Positions 1-5,497 of a stretch of 8,326 nt of DNA are shown one piece after another; positions within the stretch are counted from its first letter, which is position 1, and each line of letters opens with the position of its first letter. Both the position numbers and the translations under genes were made by a program. The DNA is from Spirochaetales bacterium (lineage in GTDB: Bacteria > Spirochaetota > Spirochaetia > DSM-27196 > SLAA01). The DNA lies in NCBI GenBank assembly GCA_007126415.1, contig SLBH01000227.1, positions 1 to 8,326 on the forward strand, given 5' to 3'. The notes under the pieces were generated by a model, which ran no database searches, was not told the origin of the DNA, and saw only the letters and a program-made list of their open reading frames with translations.

Positions 1-2354
1 AAGGCGGCAAAGGGCTCGCCGAGCGTGAAGTGACCGAGGTGATCACGCCGGGTACCGTAACCGAGGAGGATTATCTCGAGGCGGGCGCGGCGAACTACCT
101 GCTCGCGATCGCGGCGGCTCGCGAGACCGTTTCGATCGGGTACATAGACCTCGCGACCGGCCGGTTACGTCTTACCGACTGTCCGATTGAGCGCGTTGAA
201 GAGTACGTGCGGCGCGAGGTAGCGCGCCTTCAGCCACGCGAAGTGCTGCTGCAGGAGAGTCTCCTCGAGCGTCTGCCGTACGGCGAGGAGCTGTTCGAAG
301 GCGGCCTTGTCAATCGGTATCCCGATTGGGCGTTCGATCTCGAGGCCGCCGAGCGCGATCTGTGCGAAACCCTCGGTGTTGTGAATCTCAAGGGCTTCGA
401 TATCGATCCCGGCTCGCCGGTGTTGGCATCGGTGGGCGTGCTGCTCGAGTATGCGCGTGACAATCTCAAGAGCTCGTTACCGCAGCTGCGCGATGTGGTG
501 TGGTATCGCGACAACGAGTACGTGGTGCTCGATGAAACGACGCAGCGCAATCTTGAGCTCACGCGTAACATGCTCGACCGTAGCCCGTCGCATACGCTGT
601 GGTCGGTGGTGTCCGATACCTGCACCGCGATGGGAGCGCGCCGGCTTCGAACCTGGCTACTATACCCGCTGAAGGATCTCAGCGCGATCACCGCACGCCA
701 AGATGCTGTGGAGCGGCTGTATCACAACCAGCTGCTGCTGCAACGGGTGCGCGAGCAACTCTCGGCGGTACTGGACCTCGAGCGCCTGGCTGCACGGGTT
801 GCGGTTGAGCGCGCGCACGCCAAGGACCTGGTGGCGATTCGTAACACCCTCGGCGCCGCGTTACAGCTCGACCGCGTTCTCGTGGATACGCTCGGGGATA
901 CCGATGCGGTACTCTCAGGCGATAACCGCGAGAAGGCCGCGGCTATGCGGGAGCGGCTGCAGTTGGCTCTGCTCGACGAACCCTCGATCCTGCTCAGCGA
1001 AGGGAACATGATGCGCGACGGGTGGAGCGGCGAGCTCGATGAGTTGCGTGAGCTGCGGGACAACAGCAAGACGGTGCTCGACCGCTACCTTCAAGAGGAG
1101 CGCGAGCGTACCGGTATCAACGTCCTGCGCTTGCGGCACAACCGTGTGCTCGGATACTACTTCGAACTTACCAAGAGTAATCTTGGCGCGGTTCCCGAGT
1201 ACTTCATCCGCCGGCAGAGCCTCGCGAACGCCGAGCGCTTCACTACCGAGCGGCTCGGGGAGCTGGAGGACGCGCTTAACTCCGCGGGCGAGCGCATTGT
1301 GGCGCTCGAGCGAAGCCTGTTTCTTGCGCTACGCGGTGAGCTCGCCGAGCAGCTCGATCTCCTGTACGCGCTCGCCGACGCGCTCGCGCACCGCGACTGC
1401 GTGCAGTCGCTCGCGTTCACCGCAACGCGACGCGGGTACACGCGGCCGCGCCTCAACGAGGGTACCGAGCTCGAGATAACCAACGGCCGTCATCCGGTGG
1501 TGGAGGCGTACCTGCCGGCCGGAGAGTTTGTCCCGAACGACCTCACGCTCGGTGCAGACGGGAAGAGTTTCGCTTTGATAACCGGGCCGAACATGGCCGG
1601 TAAGTCCACCTTTCTGCGGCAAACCGCGCTGATTGTGCTGCTCGCGCAAGCCGGCAGCTTTGTACCGGCCGAGGAGGCCGAGATCGGACTGGTCGATCGC
1701 ATTTTCTGTCGCGTGGGCGCGGCCGATAACCTCGCGCGCGGCGAATCGACGTTCTTGGTTGAGATGAACGAGACCGCGAACATTCTGCGAAACACCAGTT
1801 CGCGGAGCCTCGTGATCATGGACGAGGTCGGAAGGGGGACGAGCACTCGCGACGGTCTCGCGATCGCGTGGGCGGTCTCGGAGTTCCTCGCCGAGCGCGC
1901 TCGGCCGCGCACCCTTTTCGCGACTCATTTTCACGAGCTTACCGAGCTGCGCGAGGAGAGCGTCTTCAACCTCTCGCTCGCCGTCGCCGAGCAAGACGGC
2001 GAGGTTGTGTTTCTCAAGCGCGTGAGGCCGGGGCCTTCGAGTCAGTCGTACGGCGTGCAGGTTGCGCGAATCGCGGGCCTACCGGACGAGGTGCTTCGGC
2101 GAGCTTACGAGTTGATGCAGGACGGCGCACTCGGCCACCCGGCGGCTGCCGCGGTAACCGAAACCGGGGCCGGATCGCCGCCGAGCACCTCACATGAGTC
2201 GCGCACGAGCTCGCGCTCGCAGTCGGAGTTGTTTGACCCCGGCGATATGCTCGTCAGCGAACTCGAGAACCTCAAGCTCGAAGGGATCACCCCGCTCGAT
2301 GCGCTTAATCTGCTTGCGAAATGGCAGGAGCAGATCGCGCCCGGTCGCCGATGA
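1..2354 (+). CDS. mutS: DNA mismatch repair ATPase MutS (5' end cut off by window)
   Basis: MutS binds base mismatches and small loops in DNA and, through ATP-driven clamp formation, recruits MutL. The reading frame is open from base 3 with no start; residues just upstream of a GTG at 30 (GLAERE) continue the family motif that leads into VITPGTVTEE, so that GTG is internal. About 100 N-terminal residues, including the mismatch-wedging F-x-E motif, lie outside the window; 783 residues are visible. Connector, lever and clamp regions are followed by the ABC-type ATPase: Walker A GPNMAGKST at 1584-1610, signature region with GESTFLVEMNE, Walker B with catalytic Asp-Glu at 1821-1826, and the THFHEL switch near 1923-1940. 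A Ser/Thr-rich linker near the C-terminus carries QSELF (2220-2234), which fits the beta-clamp binding consensus (QxxLF). It ends in the usual helical ELENLKLEGITPLDAL segment. No frameshift or missing catalytic residue is visible. Convergent with cruF. Confidence 0.97.
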   Translation, partial: GGKGLAEREVTEVITPGTVTEEDYLEAGAANYLLAIAAARETVSIGYIDLATGRLRLTDCPIERVEEYVRREVARLQPREVLLQESLLERLPYGEELFEGGLVNRYPDWAFDLEAAERDLCETLGVVNLKGFDIDPGSPVLASVGVLLEYARDNLKSSLPQLRDVVWYRDNEYVVLDETTQRNLELTRNMLDRSPSHTLWSVVSDTCTAMGARRLRTWLLYPLKDLSAITARQDAVERLYHNQLLLQRVREQLSAVLDLERLAARVAVERAHAKDLVAIRNTLGAALQLDRVLVDTLGDTDAVLSGDNREKAAAMRERLQLALLDEPSILLSEGNMMRDGWSGELDELRELRDNSKTVLDRYLQEERERTGINVLRLRHNRVLGYYFELTKSNLGAVPEYFIRRQSLANAERFTTERLGELEDALNSAGERIVALERSLFLALRGELAEQLDLLYALADALAHRDCVQSLAFTATRRGYTRPRLNEGTELEITNGRHPVVEAYLPAGEFVPNDLTLGADGKSFALITGPNMAGKSTFLRQTALIVLLAQAGSFVPAEEAEIGLVDRIFCRVGAADNLARGESTFLVEMNETANILRNTSSRSLVIMDEVGRGTSTRDGLAIAWAVSEFLAERARPRTLFATHFHELTELREESVFNLSLAVAEQDGEVVFLKRVRPGPSSQSYGVQVARIAGLPDEVLRRAYELMQDGALGHPAAAAVTETGAGSPPSTSHESRTSSRSQSELFDPGDMLVSELENLKLEGITPLDALNLLAKWQEQIAPGRR

Positions 2355-2356
2355 GG

Positions 2357-2373
2357 GCGCCGAGGGTCGGCGC
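2357..2373. terminator. GC-rich hairpin between convergent mutS and cruF
   Basis: GCGCCG (2357-2362), a five-base loop AGGGT and CGGCGC (2368-2373) form a perfect 6-bp stem that fills the 18-nt gap between the mutS stop (2352-2354) and the cruF stop (2373-2375 on the complement). Being symmetrical it could act on both strands. There is no T-run on either side, so it is not a classical intrinsic terminator. A role in separating the two converging transcripts is inference. Confidence 0.3.
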
Positions 2374-3116
2374 TACGCGGTGAGCCGTATGACCGCAACG
2401 GCAACCGCGGCTCCCATAGCGAGCGCGCCGATCATTCCCGGACCTCGAAGATTCCAGAACACCACCTGCGCGATTGTTTGGAGAATCCAGGTTACCCCGT
2501 AGATCACGAGCAACGCGTAGACCGGCATTGTCGGCGGTTGCAGGACTGCGGTCATCAGCGCCGCCACCACAAACCATCCGAGATAGTTCGAGAGCGGCAC
2601 GCCGAAGTAGCCCCCGCGTTGCTCCCAGCGCCAGAAGCCCCATGTCACCATCTGCGGATCAAGGAAGAGGTCCCAAGCGGTGAACGCGGCCGCGGCCAGC
2701 AAGACGAACGCGGGCCCGGAGCTCGTGCCGAGCACCGCCTCCGCAACGGCCCAGGACGGCGGGAGCATCATAAGCCAGGCGAGCGGGACCGCGACCGGAA
2801 CGTGCGCCAGCTGCGGGCGTAGCCGCTCGGTGTAGACGTACCCGCCGAACGGATACCCGGTTTGCGATCCGCTGAACTCAACGAGCCACGCCAGCAGTAC
2901 TACACCGGCTGCGGTCGCAAGGCCTCGCAGCACCCCCCAGTGTCCAACCAACAACGCGCTCACCAGGAGACTCTGCAGCACAACTCCGAGCGATATCGCG
3001 GCGGGCTCGCCGGCGACACCCCAAACGCGTCGTACAATCGGGAGCGAGATCATCGTCAGAAGCCATAGCGCAAAGAGAGTCGCCGTTATCGGCGTGAGCT
3101 CGGCGAGTGCGCCCAT
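2373..3116 (-). CDS. cruF: Carotenoid 1,2-hydratase, CruF / DUF422 family membrane protein
   Basis: CruF-type enzymes add water across the terminal C1-C2 double bond of acyclic carotenoid ends, giving a 1-hydroxy group (seen in gamma-carotene to 1'-hydroxy derivatives and in bacterioruberin synthesis). The 247-residue protein is very hydrophobic, with about seven or eight membrane segments. It carries the family's conserved blocks: a Glu at about residue 80 followed by TGYPFGGYVYT (86-96), PLAWLMM (111-117), AWDLFLDPQMV (147-157) and a Trp-rich FWRWEQRGGYFGVPLSNYLGWF stretch (161-182). The polar residues within these membrane blocks are the likely active-site groups. Its ATG lies 3 nt after the crtY stop, and no strong Shine-Dalgarno is visible, so translation is probably coupled to crtY. 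Specificity (gamma-carotene, lycopene or a C50 substrate) cannot be read from the sequence; the cyclase partner favours a monocyclic C40 product. Confidence 0.85.
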   Translation of the reverse strand: MGALAELTPITATLFALWLLTMISLPIVRRVWGVAGEPAAISLGVVLQSLLVSALLVGHWGVLRGLATAAGVVLLAWLVEFSGSQTGYPFGGYVYTERLRPQLAHVPVAVPLAWLMMLPPSWAVAEAVLGTSSGPAFVLLAAAAFTAWDLFLDPQMVTWGFWRWEQRGGYFGVPLSNYLGWFVVAALMTAVLQPPTMPVYALLVIYGVTWILQTIAQVVFWNLRGPGMIGALAMGAAVAVAVIRLTA

Positions 3117-3119
3117 CGG

Positions 3120-4274
3120 TTACGGCCCCAGGAGCTTCAAGCGAATATACGCGCGGATGAACGGCGTCCACGGGACGCTCGCCATGAGCTTGAGATCCTC
3201 TATCAGCGAGGTTTCCTCGTTGAGGAAGCGAAGCACGCGATCGAGCGGATTGCGCTTGAACAAGCGCGTGAATACCTCCTCGCTTAGCTCACCGCGGCGA
3301 TACAAAATCTGCAGCAGCATCGTGTCGAGCAGTCGATACCGCTGCGATGTTCGCGGCAGCGCAAATGGGTGCCCGTGGCGCTCGAGCGAGGCTACGATCG
3401 CCGCTGAGTCGTGCTGAATGCGGTGAAACGCGAATCCGCTCGAGGCCTTCACGCGGCCCCCTTTGGTGCCGGTGTAGAGAATATGCCGCCCGCCCCGTCG
3501 GGGAAACGGCTGGTCGGTCATCGGGATGACACCGCGCTCGTCCTCGAGAATACGGTAGGTATGTATTCCGAGCGTTTCCTCGATATAGGCTCGCAGCTCG
3601 CGCTCGTACTCTTCCTGCGAAAGGAGCTCGGCCGAGAACAGCGTGTACTCCACGAGTGCACTGCGGCGTGAAAACGGGAGAATGTAAATGAAGCGCATCA
3701 CACCGTGCTGCGGCACACGGAAATCAAAGAAGCGAATCGCCTCCGGATCGAAGCAGTCGACATCGGTCTCGATAAACCATCCGAGAAAGTGCTGCTTAAT
3801 GAAATGGTAGCGCCGAGTATCGACCTCAAACTGCTCCGGGATAATGAGACTATCGAACAAGTAACGCCCCCGCAGGGTGAGCCCGTCGACGACAAGCTCC
3901 GCGCCGTCCTCGGTATCACGCGTCTCCTCTACCAAGCCATGCAGAAACGTGACGTTTGGGCTGCGTTCGATGAGCTCGTGCATGTAGTTATAGAACTCGA
4001 TCCCCGGGATCATGCAGTAGCGATAGGGAGTGAGGTCATAGCCGTCGGAGTAGGAGCGGCTTACGAACTCCATCTTGGTCCACCGATGTTTGATCACCGG
4101 CTCGAGCACAAACTCGCCGTCGGTCCAGAAGCACCAGGTTCTGTCGTTACTCCGCTTCGGATCTTTGTCAATAATCGCGATGCGCGCGTCTGCGAGGGGG
4201 CTGTTGAGAAGATGGTAGACGAGACTCAGCCCGGCGGCGCCCCCGCCGGCAATCAAGTAATCGTACTGCTCCAT
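3120..4274 (-). CDS. crtY: Lycopene cyclase, CrtY/CrtL family flavoprotein
   Basis: The enzyme cyclises the psi ends of lycopene to beta rings, yielding gamma- or beta-carotene. The 384 residues match the usual family length. An N-terminal Rossmann FAD-binding motif (YLIAGGGAAGLSL, 6-18) is followed by an acidic strand end (D36) and the diagnostic NDRTWCFW (43-50). Further family blocks are YRYCMIPGIEFY, QHFLGWFIET (161-170), FFDFR (182-186), LPFS...ALVEYT (199-211), the GVIPM block (238-242) and GTKGGRVKASSGFAF (259-273). The style resembles Bacteroidetes CrtY rather than the proteobacterial HPVTGYSLP variant. The Rossmann Gly cluster begins at residue 10, so the ATG at 4274 is the natural start, although no Shine-Dalgarno precedes it. 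First gene of the crtY-cruF operon. Whether it cyclises one or both ends is not decidable here; pairing with CruF suggests one. Confidence 0.92.
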   Translation of the reverse strand: MEQYDYLIAGGGAAGLSLVYHLLNSPLADARIAIIDKDPKRSNDRTWCFWTDGEFVLEPVIKHRWTKMEFVSRSYSDGYDLTPYRYCMIPGIEFYNYMHELIERSPNVTFLHGLVEETRDTEDGAELVVDGLTLRGRYLFDSLIIPEQFEVDTRRYHFIKQHFLGWFIETDVDCFDPEAIRFFDFRVPQHGVMRFIYILPFSRRSALVEYTLFSAELLSQEEYERELRAYIEETLGIHTYRILEDERGVIPMTDQPFPRRGGRHILYTGTKGGRVKASSGFAFHRIQHDSAAIVASLERHGHPFALPRTSQRYRLLDTMLLQILYRRGELSEEVFTRLFKRNPLDRVLRFLNEETSLIEDLKLMASVPWTPFIRAYIRLKLLGP

Positions 4275-4282
4275 TGCGTGAT

Positions 4283-4312
4283 AATATACGCCGCGCGTTG
4301 GAACGCGGTCAA
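4283..4312 (-). promoter_or_regulatory. Sigma-70-like promoter of crtY-cruF, probably leaderless
   Basis: On the complement a -35 TTGACC (4312-4307, 5 of 6 consensus bases) is followed by an 18-bp spacer and a -10 TATATT (4288-4283, 5 of 6). An overlapping -10, TATTAT (4286-4281), would give a 20-bp spacer. Either choice places the transcription start at about 4277-4274, at or within three bases of the crtY ATG (4274), which leaves no room for a Shine-Dalgarno. None is seen upstream either. The promoter is a sequence match only. Confidence 0.6.
4294..4307. promoter_or_regulatory. Palindrome in crtY promoter spacer, candidate operator
   Basis: CGCGTT, two bases (GG), then AACGCG form a perfect inverted repeat with 6-bp arms. 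It sits within the spacer between the -35 and -10 elements of the crtY promoter and touches the -35 by one base. A dyad in a spacer is the geometry used by MerR-family regulators, some of which (CarA/CarH/LitR type) control carotenoid genes in other bacteria. No regulator gene is in the window, so assignment to any family is inference. A chance 6-bp palindrome in GC-rich DNA is possible. Confidence 0.35.
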
Positions 4313-4431
4313 ACCAATCAGGCCCGTTTAGAGCACTAAGTACGAAAGCTCAGCAGCTGAAAACGCCCGCAAATTTGAGCGAAAGCGAAGCGTGGTGAAA
4401 CCGGTCCCGGTATTAACTAGTAGGGGGTGCA

Positions 4432-5304
4432 ATGCCGTCGTGTAAACAGGGGCTGCGTGCGGTTGCGCGCGTGGGGCGAGTGCTAAACGAGTGTTGTTTC
4501 GATGCCGCTTGCGTGGCGTGCGGCGAAGGCGTCGGATCCCGCGAGTCCCGCGAAAGCGAGGACACTCGGCTACTCGGAGTCGCGGCGGCGGCGCGATACG
4601 CCGGGGTCTGCTCGAGCTGCCTGAGACGCTTGCTCGATGAGTTGCTGCCGATCGCGGCGGCCGAGCCCGGACCCGCTTGCGCGCCCTACAGCCACACCAG
4701 CCACACCGGCCACACCGGCCACAACAGTCGCTGTAGCCGCTGCAGCAGAACCTTAATCTCCGAGCACGAGCTGTGCGCCGGGTGTCGGGCAACCGAGTTC
4801 GCGTTTTCGGAGGCGTACGCTTTGTTTGAGTACCGCGGACTCGCGCGCAAACTGTTGTGGCTTTATAAATTTGAGAATCACAAGCCGCTTGCGGAGCTGT
4901 TCGCGGCGCTGCTGTATCACGGTCGCCTACAGCAGCGTTCAACGGCGGCCGTGGTACCGGTTCCCGCTCAGCGGCGGTCACGAGCCAGGCGCGGATGGGA
5001 CCAGATCGAGGTAATCGCGAGGAGGCTCCGCCGGAGCTACGCGATTCCGGTTGTGCGCGCTCTGACACGCGCCCGCGGCAAGGCCTCGCAGAAGCAGCTT
5101 GGGCGACACGACCGCTTCGCGCAGGCTGCGTTGCAGTATCGTGTCGCTGCAGCGAAAGCCACGAAGGTTGGCGTGCCCGCGGCCGGGTCTGTCGTGCTGC
5201 TCGACGACGTGATTACCACCGGCGCCACCGCGTCGGCCTGCGCCGAGTTGTTGATTGCCGCCGGAGCGGGCCGGGTGGAGGTGGTTTCGCTGATGGTCCG
5301 ATGA
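4432..5304 (+). CDS. comF: ComF-family phosphoribosyltransferase-like protein with zinc ribbon
   Basis: ComF proteins are type-I phosphoribosyltransferase-fold proteins linked to DNA uptake in competent bacteria; many bacteria without known competence carry them and the reaction is not settled. The 290 residues show two N-terminal Cys clusters, CVAC (27-30) with CSSC, then CSRC (101-104) with CAGC, typical of the double zinc ribbon. Next come the ComF core (FEYRGLARKLLWLYKFENHKPLA), VVPVPAQRRSRARRGWDQ, and the PRPP-binding loop VVLLDDVITTGATAS (254-268) with D258-D259 and T262-T263. Upstream AGGGGGTG (4422-4429) differs from the ideal Shine-Dalgarno by one base but lies close to the ATG; it supports this start. 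Oddities are a His-rich repeat (87-98) just before the second Cys cluster and a charged ESRESRESED-like stretch (about 38-44). Divergent from crtY and upstream of rimP. Confidence 0.92.
   Translation: MPSCKQGLRAVARVGRVLNECCFDAACVACGEGVGSRESRESEDTRLLGVAAAARYAGVCSSCLRRLLDELLPIAAAEPGPACAPYSHTSHTGHTGHNSRCSRCSRTLISEHELCAGCRATEFAFSEAYALFEYRGLARKLLWLYKFENHKPLAELFAALLYHGRLQQRSTAAVVPVPAQRRSRARRGWDQIEVIARRLRRSYAIPVVRALTRARGKASQKQLGRHDRFAQAALQYRVAAAKATKVGVPAAGSVVLLDDVITTGATASACAELLIAAGAGRVEVVSLMVR
4690..4725 (+). repeat. Four 9-bp tandem units in comF encoding a His-Thr repeat
   Basis: Four in-frame 9-bp units (AGCCACACC, AGCCACACC, GGCCACACC, GGCCACAAC) encode SHT-SHT-GHT-GHN, giving four His at every third residue (88, 91, 94, 97) immediately before CSRC (101-104). 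The near identity of the units at DNA level points to recent slippage expansion rather than an old conserved segment. A metal-binding contribution is possible but unproven. Confidence 0.85.
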
Positions 5305-5316
5305 GATCGTGATCAT

Positions 5317-5350
5317 CGAGCTTGACCGAGCTTGCGGTCGAGCTTGCGGT
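5317..5350 (+). repeat. CGAGCTTG direct repeats folding as a 12-bp hairpin after comF
   Basis: CGAGCTTG occurs three times (5317-5324, 5327-5334, 5339-5346), and the last two lie in exact tandem 12-bp copies of CGAGCTTGCGGT (5327-5338 and 5339-5350). The same bases form an RNA hairpin: arm 5317-5328 pairs with arm 5335-5346 over 12 positions (two of them G-U) around a six-base AGCTTG loop. It starts 13 nt after the comF stop and ends six bases before the -35 of the apparent rimP promoter. No T-run follows, so it is not a standard terminator. It could be a 3' stabilising or processing hairpin, or repeated protein sites upstream of the promoter. Confidence 0.55.
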
Positions 5351-5352
5351 AG

Positions 5353-5382
5353 TTGACACAGTGGCGGCTCTCTTGGTACGCT
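5353..5382 (+). promoter_or_regulatory. Candidate promoter of the rimP-nusA-infB operon
   Basis: A perfect -35 TTGACA (5353-5358), an 18-bp spacer and TACGCT (5377-5382) preceded by TG one base upstream (extended -10). The -10 keeps the three most important consensus positions (first T, A and last T) but is otherwise weak. The start would be near 5389, giving a leader of about 109 nt to the rimP ATG. No better promoter is visible between the downstream terminator and rimP. The arms GCGGTAG (5346-5352) and CTACCGC (5381-5387) flank the element as a perfect 7-bp inverted repeat. Confidence 0.5.
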
Positions 5383-5413
5383 ACCGCGACACTCACGCCT
5401 CTGCCCGTACGAG

Positions 5414-5448
5414 GGAGTCGTTCAACGCCGAACGGACTCCTTTTTTTT
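5414..5448 (+). terminator. Strong intrinsic terminator in the rimP leader
   Basis: GGAGTCGTTC (5414-5423) pairs with GAACGGACTCC (5430-5440) in a 10-bp stem with one bulged G (5434) and a six-base loop AACGCC, followed at once by eight T (5441-5448). This is a textbook Rho-independent terminator. It lies 110 nt after comF and 49 nt before the rimP ATG, and downstream of the candidate rimP promoter. It may therefore end comF transcription, act as an attenuator for rimP-nusA-infB, or both. A terminated transcript from the promoter would be about 60 nt. Confidence 0.88.
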
Positions 5449-5473
5449 GCTCGGGCGACGTGAGGCGAACTGT

Positions 5474-5494
5474 AGGCCATCCAAAGGAAGGCCT
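5474..5494 (+). promoter_or_regulatory. Hairpin enclosing the rimP Shine-Dalgarno
   Basis: AGGCC (5474-5478) pairs with GGCCT (5490-5494); after an A-A mismatch, TCC (5480-5482) pairs with GGA (5486-5488) around an AAA loop. The AAAGGAAGG Shine-Dalgarno (5483-5491) lies inside this hairpin, four bases before the rimP ATG (5498). Folded, it would hide the ribosome-binding site. The pairing is seen in the sequence; a regulatory role is inference. Confidence 0.45.
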
Positions 5495-5497
5495 TGC

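Noticed and set aside
30..32. GTG as the start of mutS
   Set aside because: The frame continues upstream with family-like residues and the start would remove the essential N-terminal domain; it is an internal Val codon.
1329..1994. Antisense open frame of 221 codons inside mutS
   Set aside because: It covers the MutS ATPase region, has no known motif, and is explained by GC-biased codons lacking reverse-strand stops.
3705..4331. Plus-strand open frame of 208 codons opposite crtY
   Set aside because: It mirrors the conserved CrtY coding sequence and its start lacks a ribosome-binding site; CrtY motifs on the other strand are unambiguous.
4313..4431. A comF promoter in the divergent intergenic region
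   Set aside because: TTGAGC (4375-4380) and TATTAA (4411-4416) are 30 bp apart and no other pair fits; comF may be transcribed from a promoter I cannot recognise.
4328..5068. Minus-strand open frame of 246 codons opposite comF
   Set aside because: The Arg/Cys/Pro-rich product is a shadow of ComF; the Gly-Cys repeats come from the His-Thr repeat read backwards.
5340..5450. A tRNA or other stable RNA in the rimP leader, as with metY before rimP in E. coli
   Set aside because: I found no cloverleaf, no T-loop GTTCRA motif and no CCA end. The only strong structures are the hairpins described.
5447..5497. Extended rimP start at a TTG
   Set aside because: The TTG lies in the T-run of the terminator with no Shine-Dalgarno; the extra residues do not resemble RimP, while 5498 has a good site.
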